Source: an uncultured Algimonas sp. (GTDB lineage: Bacteria > Pseudomonadota > Alphaproteobacteria > Caulobacterales > Maricaulaceae). From it: a stretch of DNA of 64,000 bases. The notes under the pieces were generated by a model, which saw nothing but the letters and a program-made list of their open reading frames with translations, was not told the DNA's origin and made no database searches. The stretch is taken from positions 62,001 to 126,000 of the forward strand of contig NZ_CANMJB010000002.1 of the NCBI RefSeq assembly GCF_947498175.1. The letters are read 5' to 3'. A program made the translations under genes and the position numbers. Below are positions 1 through 11,252 of the stretch, in pieces. Numbering within the stretch: position 1 is the stretch's first letter; every line of letters begins with the position of its first letter.

Positions 1-2
1 TG

Positions 3-113
3 GGCGGCATGCCATGGGTCGAGGACGGGAACGGCTTCTGGTACGTGACCGGCATCATCGTCGTCATCGGCATCGTCCAGTTGGCCGTGTTCCGGCTGGT
101 GAAATGGATCTAG
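3..113 (+). CDS. C-terminal fragment of a CorA/ZntB-like divalent cation transporter (truncated by window start)
   Basis: Open frame from window start reading GGMPWVEDGNGFWYVTGIIVVIGIVQLAVFRLVKWI*, resembling the terminal TM hairpin of CorA/ZntB proteins. Confidence 0.5.
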   Translation, partial: GGMPWVEDGNGFWYVTGIIVVIGIVQLAVFRLVKWI

Positions 114-173
114 GCATGGCAGGGCGGGCGGAGCCGTCCGCCTCAGGCGGCGCGTAAGGGAGGTTGAAGCGCC

Positions 174-1220
174 GTGGACCTGCTTCTCGATTTCGCCAAC
201 AGTTTCGTCACGCAGCTGCGCTCGCCGACCCTCGCCTTCCTGATCGGCGGGGCGTTGCTCGCCGCGCTGGGCTCCAAGCTGACCGTGCCGGACGCGATCT
301 ACCAGTTCATCATTTTCGTCCTCCTCATGAGCATCGGCCTGCATGGCGGGATGGAGATCCGCGATGCGGATCTGGCCGCGCTGGCCCTGCCGGCGCTGAT
401 GGCGACCCTGACGGGGGTCGTCTGCGTGCTGCTCGGCTGGCTGACCCTGGCCCGGCTTCCCGGCATCCGGTTCGACGACGCTATCGCCACGTCCGGCCTG
501 TTCGGCGCGGTCAGCGCCTCGACGCTCGCCGCCGCCATCGTGGTGATGCAGCAGGAAAACGTCGCCTACGAAGCGTGGGCGCCGGCGCTCTACCCGTTCA
601 TGGACATCCCCGCGCTCGTGCTCGCCATCGTGATGGCCAGCCTGCACAAACAGAAGGCGAAGGCCCGCGAGGCCGCGGCGGCGGGCGGCGAAGTCGTCGC
701 GGTGAAGCGCGAACGCGTCAAGGTCGGCAAGATCGTCAAGGACAGCTTGCGCGGCTCCGCCCTGTCGGCCCTGATCCTGGGACTGGCCATCGGCCTGCTG
801 GCCGAACCGGGCCGCGTCTACGAGGAATTCTACGAGCCGCTGTTCCGCGGCTTCCTCTCGATCCTGCTGCTGATCATGGGCATGGAAGCCTATTCGCGAC
901 TGTCGGAGCTGCGCGGCGTGGCGCACTGGTTCGCGGTCTATGCGCTGATCGCGCCGATCGCGCACGGGCTGATCGGGTTCGGCCTAGGCTATGTCGCCCA
1001 TGTGCTGGTCGGGTTTTCGCCCGGCGGGGTCGTCATCCTGGCGATCATCGCGGCGTCCAACTCCGACATTTCCGGACCGCCGACCTTGCGCGCGGGCATC
1101 CCGTCGGCCAATCCCGCGTCCTTCATCGGGTCGTCCACCAGCATCGGCACGCCGATCGCCATCGCCGTCTGCATCCCGCTCTTCCTCGCGCTGGGCGAGA
1201 TGGTATTCGGCGCGACATAG
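174..1220 (+). CDS. Sodium-dependent bicarbonate transport family permease (SbtA-like)
   Basis: 348 aa, multi-TM; MDLLLDFANSFVTQLRSPTLAFLIGGALLAALGSKLTVPDAIYQFIIFVLLMSIGLHGGMEI; GTG start; followed by PII-like gene. Confidence 0.88.
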   Translation: MDLLLDFANSFVTQLRSPTLAFLIGGALLAALGSKLTVPDAIYQFIIFVLLMSIGLHGGMEIRDADLAALALPALMATLTGVVCVLLGWLTLARLPGIRFDDAIATSGLFGAVSASTLAAAIVVMQQENVAYEAWAPALYPFMDIPALVLAIVMASLHKQKAKAREAAAAGGEVVAVKRERVKVGKIVKDSLRGSALSALILGLAIGLLAEPGRVYEEFYEPLFRGFLSILLLIMGMEAYSRLSELRGVAHWFAVYALIAPIAHGLIGFGLGYVAHVLVGFSPGGVVILAIIAASNSDISGPPTLRAGIPSANPASFIGSSTSIGTPIAIAVCIPLFLALGEMVFGAT

Positions 1221-1232
1221 GAAAGGCCCGCC

Positions 1233-1547
1233 ATGTTCTCGAACGCCACCAAGCTGACCGTCATCGCCGAACGCCTGCTGCAGGACCGCCTGATCGACAT
1301 GCTCTATGCGGGCGGGGCCAAGGGCCACACTCTGTTCGACGGCAGCGGCAAGGGCGAACACGGGGACCGCGTCGGCGACCGCGCCTCGGTCATCCACGAC
1401 TTCACCATCGTGCAGATCGACGCCGTCTTCGGAAAGGACCACCAGGCCCGCAAGGTGGCCGAGGAGATCGCCGAAGACGTCTTCATCGACTATGCCGGGA
1501 TCGTCTATCTCTCGCCTGTCGAGGTGATCCGCGCCAAGCGGTTCTGA
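1233..1547 (+). CDS. PII-like (SbtB-type) signalling protein
   Basis: 104 aa, 12 nt downstream of the SbtA-like gene; KLTVIAERLLQDRLIDMLYAGGAKGHTLF... Confidence 0.7.
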   Translation: MFSNATKLTVIAERLLQDRLIDMLYAGGAKGHTLFDGSGKGEHGDRVGDRASVIHDFTIVQIDAVFGKDHQARKVAEEIAEDVFIDYAGIVYLSPVEVIRAKRF

Positions 1548-1628
1548 GGACGCGGGCGGAGCTTCCCGTTTCCCTCGATCCGGGATCCATTTCCCAGCCG
1601 TTCCGGTCATCCCGGCCGGCCTGTGACG

Positions 1629-1652
1629 ACCCCCGGTCGAGTCCGGGGTGAG
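1629..1652. repeat. REP-like palindromic element
   Basis: acccccggtcgagtccggggtgag; its reverse complement closely matches 52291-52320. Confidence 0.45.
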
Positions 1653-2346
1653 GAGCGTGTCGTCATTCCGGACACGGGGTGCCGGGGGTGGAATTCCGGG
1701 GCTGTTCGTCGAGGTGGACGCGATACTGTCATTCGCGCACGCCTTCGCGTGCGACCGGACCGCCCCGTCCGGCAAGGAGTGCTGCGTGTCTTGCGCCGCC
1801 GGCGATGGGCGGCACGAGGCGCAGGCCCTGCCTCCCGCGACGGGAAGGAAGGGAAGATACCGTTTCTCACGAGGGCAGGGCCCGCGCGGGGAAGTCCGGC
1901 CTTTTCGCCGTCACCCGTGGCCGCCCCTTCGTCCCCCGGCTTGCGCCCCGTTGGGGGCGACCGCGGTCTCGGCCGGGGAGTCCGCGTAAAACGGCACGGT
2001 CCCGGCGTCCAAGGCGCGCGCGGCCCGGTCGGACCAGCGGCGGCACACCGATGAAGCGTCGGGGGAGAGATGCGGCGTGTACGACGCGCGGACCTCTCAC
2101 CGGTCTGTCCCGGTCCCCCTACCGTCCGCCCGGCCGGTGGTCTGCTACACCACGGTCCGAAGCGACAGCGAAGGATCGGCGCGGACGAAGGGACGGGGTC
2201 GCCCGCCTTTTCGTGTTTTCCCGCTCGGACCGACCAGCCCTGGCTTCCGGTCCCCGCCGTCCGAAGGGTCGTACACCCCCCTCGTGCCTGGCGAAGAACG
2301 GGCCCAACATACCGCACATTCGGGTAGTTAGGATATAATTCCCAAA

Positions 2347-3030
2347 TTAATTTCGCAAACCCAATGATTTCAACGCCGAGCGCGGGCCGATTAAGGGGCA
2401 TAAACGCGGATGGATTGCATTCGGCCCCGTTTCAGGGCCCTGCTCCGTTTCAGGGCCGTATTCCGTTTCAGGGGCGTCGAACGCTTCGACGCGCCATCGC
2501 GCCGTGCGCCGCGTGAACACCGCCGGGCCGGGCCGCATCGCTCGCGTCAACAGGTCGTGCACCCGGGCCGGCCGGCTCGACGTGTCGGCGAAATCGACAT
2601 GGTGGTGCGCCAGCACCAGCCGCCCACCCGGTGCCAGCCGCAACCGCCGGCCGAGCCGGGCGATCTCCCGCGGCGTCAGGTAATAGAGGACTTCCGCGAT
2701 CACGATCAGGTCGAACGGCGTATCCGGCGCGCCGTCCGGCAACAGCGCCCGTTCGATGCTGACGCGCGGACTGCCGGCGCGCGCCCGGGTCAGGGCCACC
2801 GCGCTGGGCGCGCCGTCCAGCGCGTGCAGGCGCAGCGCCCGCGCCGCGAGCAGGCGCGTGTTCGACCCGTTCCCGCAGCCCAGTTCCAGCCCGCGCCCGC
2901 GCGTGCGGCCGCAGGCGTGGGCGACGGCGCGACGCTTCACCGCTTCGTCGCGGCGCTCATACGTTCCCCACGGGTCGGGATCGGCCCGGAACACGGCCTC
3001 GAACCCGTCGATGCGGATCGGGGCGCTCAC
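2347..3030 (-). CDS. NodS-like/class I SAM-dependent methyltransferase
   Basis: LELGCGNGSNTRLLAARALRLHALDGAPSAV motif I region; DLIVIAEVLYYLT; overlaps upstream gene by ATGA. Confidence 0.82.
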   Translation of the reverse strand: MSAPIRIDGFEAVFRADPDPWGTYERRDEAVKRRAVAHACGRTRGRGLELGCGNGSNTRLLAARALRLHALDGAPSAVALTRARAGSPRVSIERALLPDGAPDTPFDLIVIAEVLYYLTPREIARLGRRLRLAPGGRLVLAHHHVDFADTSSRPARVHDLLTRAMRPGPAVFTRRTARWRVEAFDAPETEYGPETEQGPETGPNAIHPRLCPLIGPRSALKSLGLRN

Positions 3031-3659
3031 AGGTGGAACCGTTCCACCGGCGCGGTGAAGCGCTGGAACAGAGGCTGGTCGATGGCGAAATTCCAGTCCG
3101 CATCCGTGATCGCGCCCAGCTGCGTGGCGTAGTGCAACAGCGCTTCGGCCTTGCGCACGCGGTAGGGCGCGATGTCGATCGCCAGCTCGGCATCCGGCGG
3201 CGGGCGGCGGCCGTCTTCATGCGGCCAGACCAGATAGTTCAGTACCCGCGCCCGCGTCCGGCCCCGGCATATATGGTGCGCCGCGCGGTGGTCGGCATGG
3301 TTGTCGAAAGGCGACGGCAGGGCGACCGCGTCGAAGGGCCGGGACAGCAGCGCGTCGAGCCGGTCCGGCCGGTCCCACCGGTCCGATCCGCCGTCCGGCA
3401 GGTCCATGAAATGCACCCGGTCCCCGGCCACGCCCAGATGGGCCAGCGCGGCCCGGCTTTCGCGGCGGCGCGCGGCGCGCAGGCGGTGCGGCGGATAGGC
3501 CGCCGATCCCGGATGGGACGCCGCGCCGTCGCTGACGATGGCGACCGTGACCCGCCCGCCTTGCGCGCGAACGTGCTGGATCAACCCGCCGCAGCCGATC
3601 ACCTCGTCGTCCGGATGCGGCGCGACGACCAGCAGGTCGCTGATGGTCGCAGGGTTCAT
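3027..3659 (-). CDS. PIG-L/LmbE-family deacetylase
   Basis: LLVVAPHPDDEVIGCGGLIQHVRAQGGRVTVAIVSDGAASHPGS and HADHRAAH motifs. Confidence 0.92.
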   Translation of the reverse strand: MNPATISDLLVVAPHPDDEVIGCGGLIQHVRAQGGRVTVAIVSDGAASHPGSAAYPPHRLRAARRRESRAALAHLGVAGDRVHFMDLPDGGSDRWDRPDRLDALLSRPFDAVALPSPFDNHADHRAAHHICRGRTRARVLNYLVWPHEDGRRPPPDAELAIDIAPYRVRKAEALLHYATQLGAITDADWNFAIDQPLFQRFTAPVERFHL

Positions 3660-4741
3660 GCCGTGTTGAAGTCCAGACCGCCCGTCGGTCCGTTCGCCAG
3701 CACGGCTTCGGCGACCGCGTCCAGACTGCCGTCCGGGTTGGGCTGGCGGATATAGACGGCCAGGTCAGACAGGTGCGTGGCCAGCGGATGCGGGTGCATC
3801 AGGCCCGACAGGCCGACGGCGCGCTGCACGCGCATGATCTGGCGTTCCGCGCACTCCAGCACGCGGTGCCGCGCCGCGTCCACGCGCGGCAGCAGGTCCG
3901 GATCGGACGGCTCGTAGGCATGGGCGGCCATCATCACCGCGTCGATGGCGGTCTGGGCCTCCGAGAAACTTTCGGCGATGCGGCGCCGTTGCACCGGGTG
4001 CCCGGCGCGTTCGCGTTCCGTCAGCGCCGCCACCAGCCGGTCGTGCAATCCCGCCACCGCGCCCGCCTGCACGGCGGCGAAACGAAGCCCGCCGCCGGAA
4101 AAGTGCGGCTGGCGCTGATACAGCCCCGGTCCGCCCACGGGACCGGCGCGCGCCGGGCGCGCTCCGTCCCAGCTTACGATATGGGTTTCCGAACGCTGCA
4201 TCCCGACCGGCTGCCACCAGCTGCGGTCCGTGCGCGATGTCGCCTCGTCCAGTTCCACCAGCCACATCCGCACATGGTCCGGACTGTCGGCGCGGGTCGT
4301 GACCAGCGCGTGGGTCAGCAGCCCCGCGCCCGAGGCGAAGCTCTTGGCCCCGCGCAGGCGGCCCTCGTCCTCGCGCAGCGGATTGCCGCGATGGTCGTTG
4401 TTCCAGACCCCCGCGCGGTGGCCCCGGCGCTGGGCGGTTTCGGCCCAGCCGCGCTGGTCTTCGCTGCCATAGAGGCGGACCAGTTGCAGCGCGTTGACAT
4501 GGCCTTCGAACAGGCGGCCAAGTGCGGCGTCTTTTCGCCCCGCCGCGATCATGCGGCGGATGGTGCGCGCGACGCTGGCGGGATCGTCATAGGTCAGGAT
4601 GTCGTCCGTGCCGAGCGCGGCGAAGCGGGATTGCAGTCCCTCCGGCGTGAACGGCAGGCGCGGGTCGTCGGGCCTGTCGTCGGCCAGTTTTCCGGCTGGG
4701 GCGGAGTCCGCGTCCGACGACCTGTTGCGAAGATCGGGCAT
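3656..4741 (-). CDS. Acyl-CoA dehydrogenase-like flavoprotein
   Basis: LREDEGRLRGAKSFASGAGLLTHALVTTRA, ERQIMRVQRAVGLSGLMHPHPLATHLSDLAVYIRQPNPDGSLDAV; overlaps PIG-L gene by ATGA. Confidence 0.75.
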   Translation of the reverse strand: MPDLRNRSSDADSAPAGKLADDRPDDPRLPFTPEGLQSRFAALGTDDILTYDDPASVARTIRRMIAAGRKDAALGRLFEGHVNALQLVRLYGSEDQRGWAETAQRRGHRAGVWNNDHRGNPLREDEGRLRGAKSFASGAGLLTHALVTTRADSPDHVRMWLVELDEATSRTDRSWWQPVGMQRSETHIVSWDGARPARAGPVGGPGLYQRQPHFSGGGLRFAAVQAGAVAGLHDRLVAALTERERAGHPVQRRRIAESFSEAQTAIDAVMMAAHAYEPSDPDLLPRVDAARHRVLECAERQIMRVQRAVGLSGLMHPHPLATHLSDLAVYIRQPNPDGSLDAVAEAVLANGPTGGLDFNTA

Positions 4742-5847
4742 CAGACCGCCGCCATCTGCCGGGCGGGCGCGTCCATTTCGCGCGCAAGGATCGCGCGCGC
4801 CTGATCCAGCGCCATGTCGGGGGTTAATTGCGGATCGGGCAGGGCCTGCGTGACAAAGGCGTCGGCGGAACGGGCCCGGTTCCAGGCCCGCTGCACGGCC
4901 ATCCGGTCCAGCCCGAGCCGGTCGGCCGCCCGCGCGACCCGGCCGGCATCGTCATGGGCGAAGCCCCGGCGCAATTCCGCCGACAGCTGGTAGAGGTGCA
5001 GATAGCGGCGCGGATCGACGACCTTGAAAGGCTCGCCGCGCGCGGCCTGTGCGTCCTCGCGCACCAGCGCTTCGGCCAGCCCGCCGCACGCCCGGCCGGT
5101 GCGGCGCGAACTGGTCAGCACGCGCACGGACCGGTCCTGGCGCACGCGGTAGCCCCAGCGGCGGGCCTCGGCGACCATGCGCGTATCCTCGTCGCTGGGA
5201 ACGGACGGGCAGCCGCCGATGGCGTAGTAGACGTCGCGGCGCAGGGCGATCGACGCGCCGTAGCCCTGGGGGTGGGGATCGGGACTGTCATGGGCGACCG
5301 GGTCGATGCGGCGGCGCGCCCGGTGCAGGTCGTGGTAATGATGCTCGTGCGGGGCGCGGATGACGTTGCCCTGATTGTCGTCGCGCCAGATGTCGCCGCA
5401 GACCATGTCGGCCTCGCCCATCAGGGCGCGCGTTGCGCTCAGCCAATGGCGGTCCACCAGCGTGTCGGCGTCGGTCGTGAACAGGATCGCCTCCTCGACG
5501 GGAAAGGCGCGCGTGCCTTCCTGCAGCGCGGCCCGGCGCACCCGGCCGGCATGCGGCTGCGGATGGGCGGGCAGGTCCAGGATGCGGATCTCCACCGGGA
5601 AATGGCGTTTTCGTTCTTCGAGGATGTCGCGGCTGTCGTCGCCGTTTCCGTCCAGTGCGACGACGAGGCAGCCGCGCGGGTCGCGCAGGTCCCGGAACGC
5701 CGTCGCCAGCGCCGACAGAAAGCCGGGCAGTCGGCGCGCCTCGGCCTTGGCGGGCACGCAGACGATGCAGGGCGCGCGGTCATAGGCGCGCGGCCCGTAG
5801 CGGCCCGTGCGGGGCGGGACGAAGTCATATAGGTCGGCGTCGTTCAT
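4741..5847 (-). CDS. Glycosyltransferase family 2
   Basis: CIVCVPAKAEARRLPGFLSAL..., TTDADTLVDRHWL, GYGASIALRRDVYYAIGGCPSVPSDEDTRMV; TGATG overlap with next gene. Confidence 0.85.
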   Translation of the reverse strand: MNDADLYDFVPPRTGRYGPRAYDRAPCIVCVPAKAEARRLPGFLSALATAFRDLRDPRGCLVVALDGNGDDSRDILEERKRHFPVEIRILDLPAHPQPHAGRVRRAALQEGTRAFPVEEAILFTTDADTLVDRHWLSATRALMGEADMVCGDIWRDDNQGNVIRAPHEHHYHDLHRARRRIDPVAHDSPDPHPQGYGASIALRRDVYYAIGGCPSVPSDEDTRMVAEARRWGYRVRQDRSVRVLTSSRRTGRACGGLAEALVREDAQAARGEPFKVVDPRRYLHLYQLSAELRRGFAHDDAGRVARAADRLGLDRMAVQRAWNRARSADAFVTQALPDPQLTPDMALDQARAILAREMDAPARQMAAV

Positions 5848-6077
5848 GATCCGGCTCTCCCATGTTCCTGTCCGCAGGCGGTTTCCCGGACAGTTTCTCA
5901 GTCAGACAGTTTTCGGGCGGTCCGCCCCGACCGGGAGCCGGACGGATGTCGCCACCTTGTATTACGAACGAGGCGGCGATCCGTTCGCGGCCAAATCCGA
6001 ACCGAATGCCTGCGGTTAAGCGGTCGCGTTCGAAAACAGCCGCGGACTTATCAACGCCTTCGAAGGATTTTGCGATT

Positions 6078-7504
<1,427 letters not shown>

Positions 7505-7508
<4 letters not shown>

Positions 7509-10081
7509 GCGCCGTCCAGGATGGCGGCGACGGCATTCGACAGCGACGTGTCGTCGATCGGCTTGGTCAGCACGCGGGTGCCGTCGAGCTCCGCCGGAAT
7601 ATCCAGCCCGGAGCCGTAGCCCGTGACGAACAGGAACGGCACGCCGTCCGTCTTCAGGCGGCGGGCGATGTCGAAGGACACGACCCCGCGCAGGTTCATG
7701 TCCAGCACGGCGAAGTCGAACGTCTCCCGGTCGAGCATTCGCATCGCTTCCTTGACCGTGCTGCAGGTCTCGACCACCTCCGCGCCCAGCTCGGTCAGGC
7801 TCTCCACCATGTCCATGGCCAGCACCAGATTGTCCTCGACCAGCAGCACGCGGCGGTCGCTGGCCGCCATCTCGACCTTGCCGATCATGCCGACGACGCC
7901 GCCGTCCGGCGCGGTCTCGTCCTCGCTGATTTCCGTCAACGTATCGGGCGGCAGGGTGAAGTCGAAGGTCACGCCGCCTTCCGGGTAGGCCAGATCGGCG
8001 GTGCCGTCGAATTCGTAGGGTATGGCGCGTTCGATCAGCGACCGGCCGAAGCCCTGGCGCTCCGGTTCCGTCACGCGCGGCCCGCCCAGTTCCTGCCAGT
8101 TGAAGGCCAGCCCGGCGTCCGAAAGCGACCAGCGCGCCCGCACCAGCCCGTCCGGCGTGCTGAGCGCTCCGTATTTGGCGGCGTTGGTGACGACTTCGTG
8201 GAAGACGAGCGCGACGATCGGCGCGACATCCGGGCGCAGGCCGATGCGCGGCCCAGCGAGCAGGTATTGCGCGCCGTCCGGGCTGGCATAGGGTTTGAGC
8301 TCGGTTTCCAGGATGCGGCGCAGCGAAACGCCCTTCATCGTGTTCGACACGGCCAGGTCGTGCGCGGCGGCCAGGGCCGCGATGCGCTGCTCCAGCGCCT
8401 GCGCGTAGCTTTCCAGCGAGGCGGACGAGGACTTGGCCTGCCGCGACAGCGAACGGATCAGGGCGAGGATGTTCTTCACCCGGTGATTGAGTTCGGCGAT
8501 CATCAGGTCCTGCTGGCGCTGGTGGTTGACCAGGTCCTTGTGGCGCAGCATCTGCGCGCGCTCGCCCTTGGCCGTGATCTGGGTCAGCAGGATCTGCAGT
8601 TCGCGCCCGGCCTCCTTGTCGAAGGCGGACCAGTCCATGCTCCAGCCGTCCTGTTCTTCCAGATAGGCGGCGAAGCTCTGGCGCGGGTGCAGGCGGGCGC
8701 CAAAATGGCCGGTGACGATGGTCTTTTCCGGCTTGCCGGCCCAGTTGACCTTGCGGGTCTTGCCGTCCCGGAAGAACATGAGCTGCAGCGGGTAGGCCGC
8801 CGTGCAGCGGATCAGCATGCAGCCGGCCGAATGGCCGGCATCCGCGTCGCCCACCCATTTCCCGTGCACCAGCGACGACGTGCTCTCGATCAGGTCTTCT
8901 TCGTCGGGCTTGCGCGCCGCGATCACGCGAATGAGGTCGGAAGACGGTGTGGAGCCCAGGACCTGCACCCGGTCGTCGCGGATGACCGCGACGCCGTCGC
9001 TTTCGACGACACCTTGCAGGATCGGGCCGAGGTCCGCGAAGGCGTGCAGCAGATCGGTCGCCGCGTCGGTTTCGGCCAGGATCCGGCTGCGGCTCTGGCC
9101 CGCCATGGCCCGGGCCGAGGACCGTTCGACCTCGATCTTCTGCTGGATGACGAGGGAGATGAGCTGCCCGAACAGTTCGACCGCGATGCGCAGGTCCGAT
9201 CCGATCGTCTTGTCGCTCATATGGTGGCAGGCGAACATCCCCCACAGGCGTCCCGCGACCACCAGCCCGATGGTCAGCGTCGCGCCGACGTTCATGTTCT
9301 TCAGATATTCGATATGGATGGGCGAAACGCCGCGCAGATGCGCCAGGCCGAGGTCGAGCGGCGGCAGGTCATCGGTCACGGCCAGCACGGGCACGGGGTC
9401 GGCCGCGACGTCCGTCAGGATGCGGACGGGGTTCTTGATCTGCAGCGCCCGCGCCTGGACCGGCACGTCCCAGGCCGGGTAACGCAAGCCGAGAAAGCTG
9501 TCGGCCTTGGCGGCACGCGATTCGGCCACGACTTCGCCGTCGCCATTGTCGGCATAACGGTAGGCCTTGACGCGGTCATAGCCCGTCAGATCCCGCAGGC
9601 CGTGCGTGCAGACCTTCAGCAGGCCCTGGATCGTGCGCTGGTGGCTGGCCTTGTCGAGCAGGACGCGCATGCGTTCGACCGGCGAGCGGCGGTCCTCGCG
9701 CGGCGGCTCGGCCGGCTCGAATTCGATCACGGCGAGCTTGTCCGGGTTGCGGTGCGCGAACAGCTCCACCCGGACGCCGTCGCGCATCATCGACCCGACA
9801 CGTTCGCGCTGGCGCGCCGCCGTGGACATGCTCAGCATGTTGCGGATGTCGTGGACGAGCTGGCGCCCCAGCAATTCGACGAAATCCGTGCCCAGCAGGG
9901 TGCGCGCCGGAAGGCCGAGCACGTCGGCCGTGTTCGCGCTCGCATAGTCGATGCGGACCATGTCGAGATCCCCGGCCAGCAGGCAGCCGAACGGCTGGAT
10001 CTGTCCGGGCGTATGGATCGGTTCGGCGTCGCAATTGTCGAGCGCGAGCTGTTCGTCCTGACTCAGAAAGGCTTTGGCCAT
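7505..10081 (-). CDS. bphP: Bacteriophytochrome: PAS-GAF-PHY photosensor, HWE-type histidine kinase, C-terminal receiver
   Basis: DNCDAEPIHTPGQIQPFG with N-terminal Cys17; YPAWDVPVQARAL (DIP-like motif); ELNHRVKNILALIRSLSRQA; receiver VLLVEDNLVLAMDMV...FAVLDMNLRG...TKPID. Confidence 0.93.
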
Positions 10082-10247
10082 CCGTTCCTCGATCTATTGG
10101 GCCGCGCCGTCCATCGCAGACTTGAGCGCGCCTGTTAACAAAGCGGTCCGGCGGGCGATAGGGCGCCATCGCAGCCCTTTCCTACGGGCTCTGAAGCGGA
10201 GCGTTATCCTCTGGCCACACGCCCGCCAAGCGCTATAGGCCACGGTC

Positions 10248-10835
10248 GTGAGCGAATTGAGACAAAGATTGCGCCGGGACACGGCGGACAGCCACAATCG
10301 CATCGATGCGCGCATGGGTTCGCTCGACCTGACGACCGTGGGCGGCCTGTCGAAGCTCCTGTCGGCGCATTACCTGGTGCAAAGCCTGTTCGGCGCCCTG
10401 GCGGACGAGAGGTTGGAGTTCCTGCCGGAGCTGAGGCGCGATCTCGATGCGCTCGGCACGGCCCGTCCGGTCTGGACGGACCCGCCGGGCGCGCAGGGCG
10501 TCCATCCGCTGGGCTACCGCTACGTCGTGTCGGGCAGCCATATGGGGGCGCGGCTGCTTCACAGAGACTGGATGCAAGCACGCGACCCGCAGGTCCGTGC
10601 CGCCGGACGCTACCTGCAGGCCAATCTGGACAGTCGCGCCTGGCCGGACCTGCTGGCGGAAATGAAGGCGGCGGACCCGGCCGCCATCGACGCCGACCAT
10701 GTCGTGGCGTCGGCGAACCGGGTGTTCGAAGCCTATGACCGGGCCGCGACGGAGCTGGGGATCGGTCGGGGCGGGGGTGGCCGTCCGGCCGCTCCGCCTC
10801 AGTCCGCCGGGGTCGGGCCGAAGACGAGCGACTGA
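10248..10835 (+). CDS. bphO: Bacterial heme oxygenase (biliverdin-producing, BphO-like)
   Basis: 195 aa, RLRRDTADSHNRIDARM, YRYVVSGSHMGARLL; GTG start; divergent from bacteriophytochrome gene. Confidence 0.8.
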   Translation: MSELRQRLRRDTADSHNRIDARMGSLDLTTVGGLSKLLSAHYLVQSLFGALADERLEFLPELRRDLDALGTARPVWTDPPGAQGVHPLGYRYVVSGSHMGARLLHRDWMQARDPQVRAAGRYLQANLDSRAWPDLLAEMKAADPAAIDADHVVASANRVFEAYDRAATELGIGRGGGGRPAAPPQSAGVGPKTSD

Positions 10836-11223
10836 TGAGCGGATCCCCCTGCCGCGCTGCCGGTGCCCCTAGCCATCGGCACGTTGACGGGCGGCGTGGC
10901 AAGGGGCTGAGCGATATCGAGAGGATCGACATGGAGCCGCACCTGCGAAACTGATACGCGGCCTTCCTCGCCCGGCCGAGCATGCCCCGTCACAGCTATC
11001 CGACCATGATGAAGGGCCTCGCCAAGGAACTTCCCCGCACATCGCAAGTCGACTGGGCGGCTTGAGATAGCTTCCGGACGCGCCCGCCGATCTCGCGGAG
11101 TTGGCTTTTCGGATCGGTTTGCGGCGTCGCCGGTCAAGCGACCGGAAGCGCCGGGCTGTCTCACACGAATGACTGCCGGACCGCCAATCCATTACGGCGT
11201 GAGCCCATGCGGGAATTAAACTT

Positions 11224-11237
11224 ACGACAGGCGTCGT
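11224..11237. promoter_or_regulatory. Candidate BlaI/MecI-family operator 1
   Basis: ACGACA-GG-CGTCGT dyad (5/6 arm match) upstream of blaI-like gene. Confidence 0.6.
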
Positions 11238-11252
11238 TATGGGGTTTACATC

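Noticed and set aside
164-1651. 495-aa plus-strand ORF overlapping the SbtA-like gene
   Set aside because: Frame-shifted reading of the SbtA/PII-like genes; Arg-rich, no domain.
1551-2346. RNase P RNA or tmRNA candidate
   Set aside because: Looked for GAGGAAAGTCCGGGC-type and tmRNA tag/acceptor signatures on both strands; not found.
10799-11164. 121-aa minus-strand ORF
   Set aside because: Shadow-like composition; the plus-strand frame reads more like protein, albeit with an in-frame UGA.
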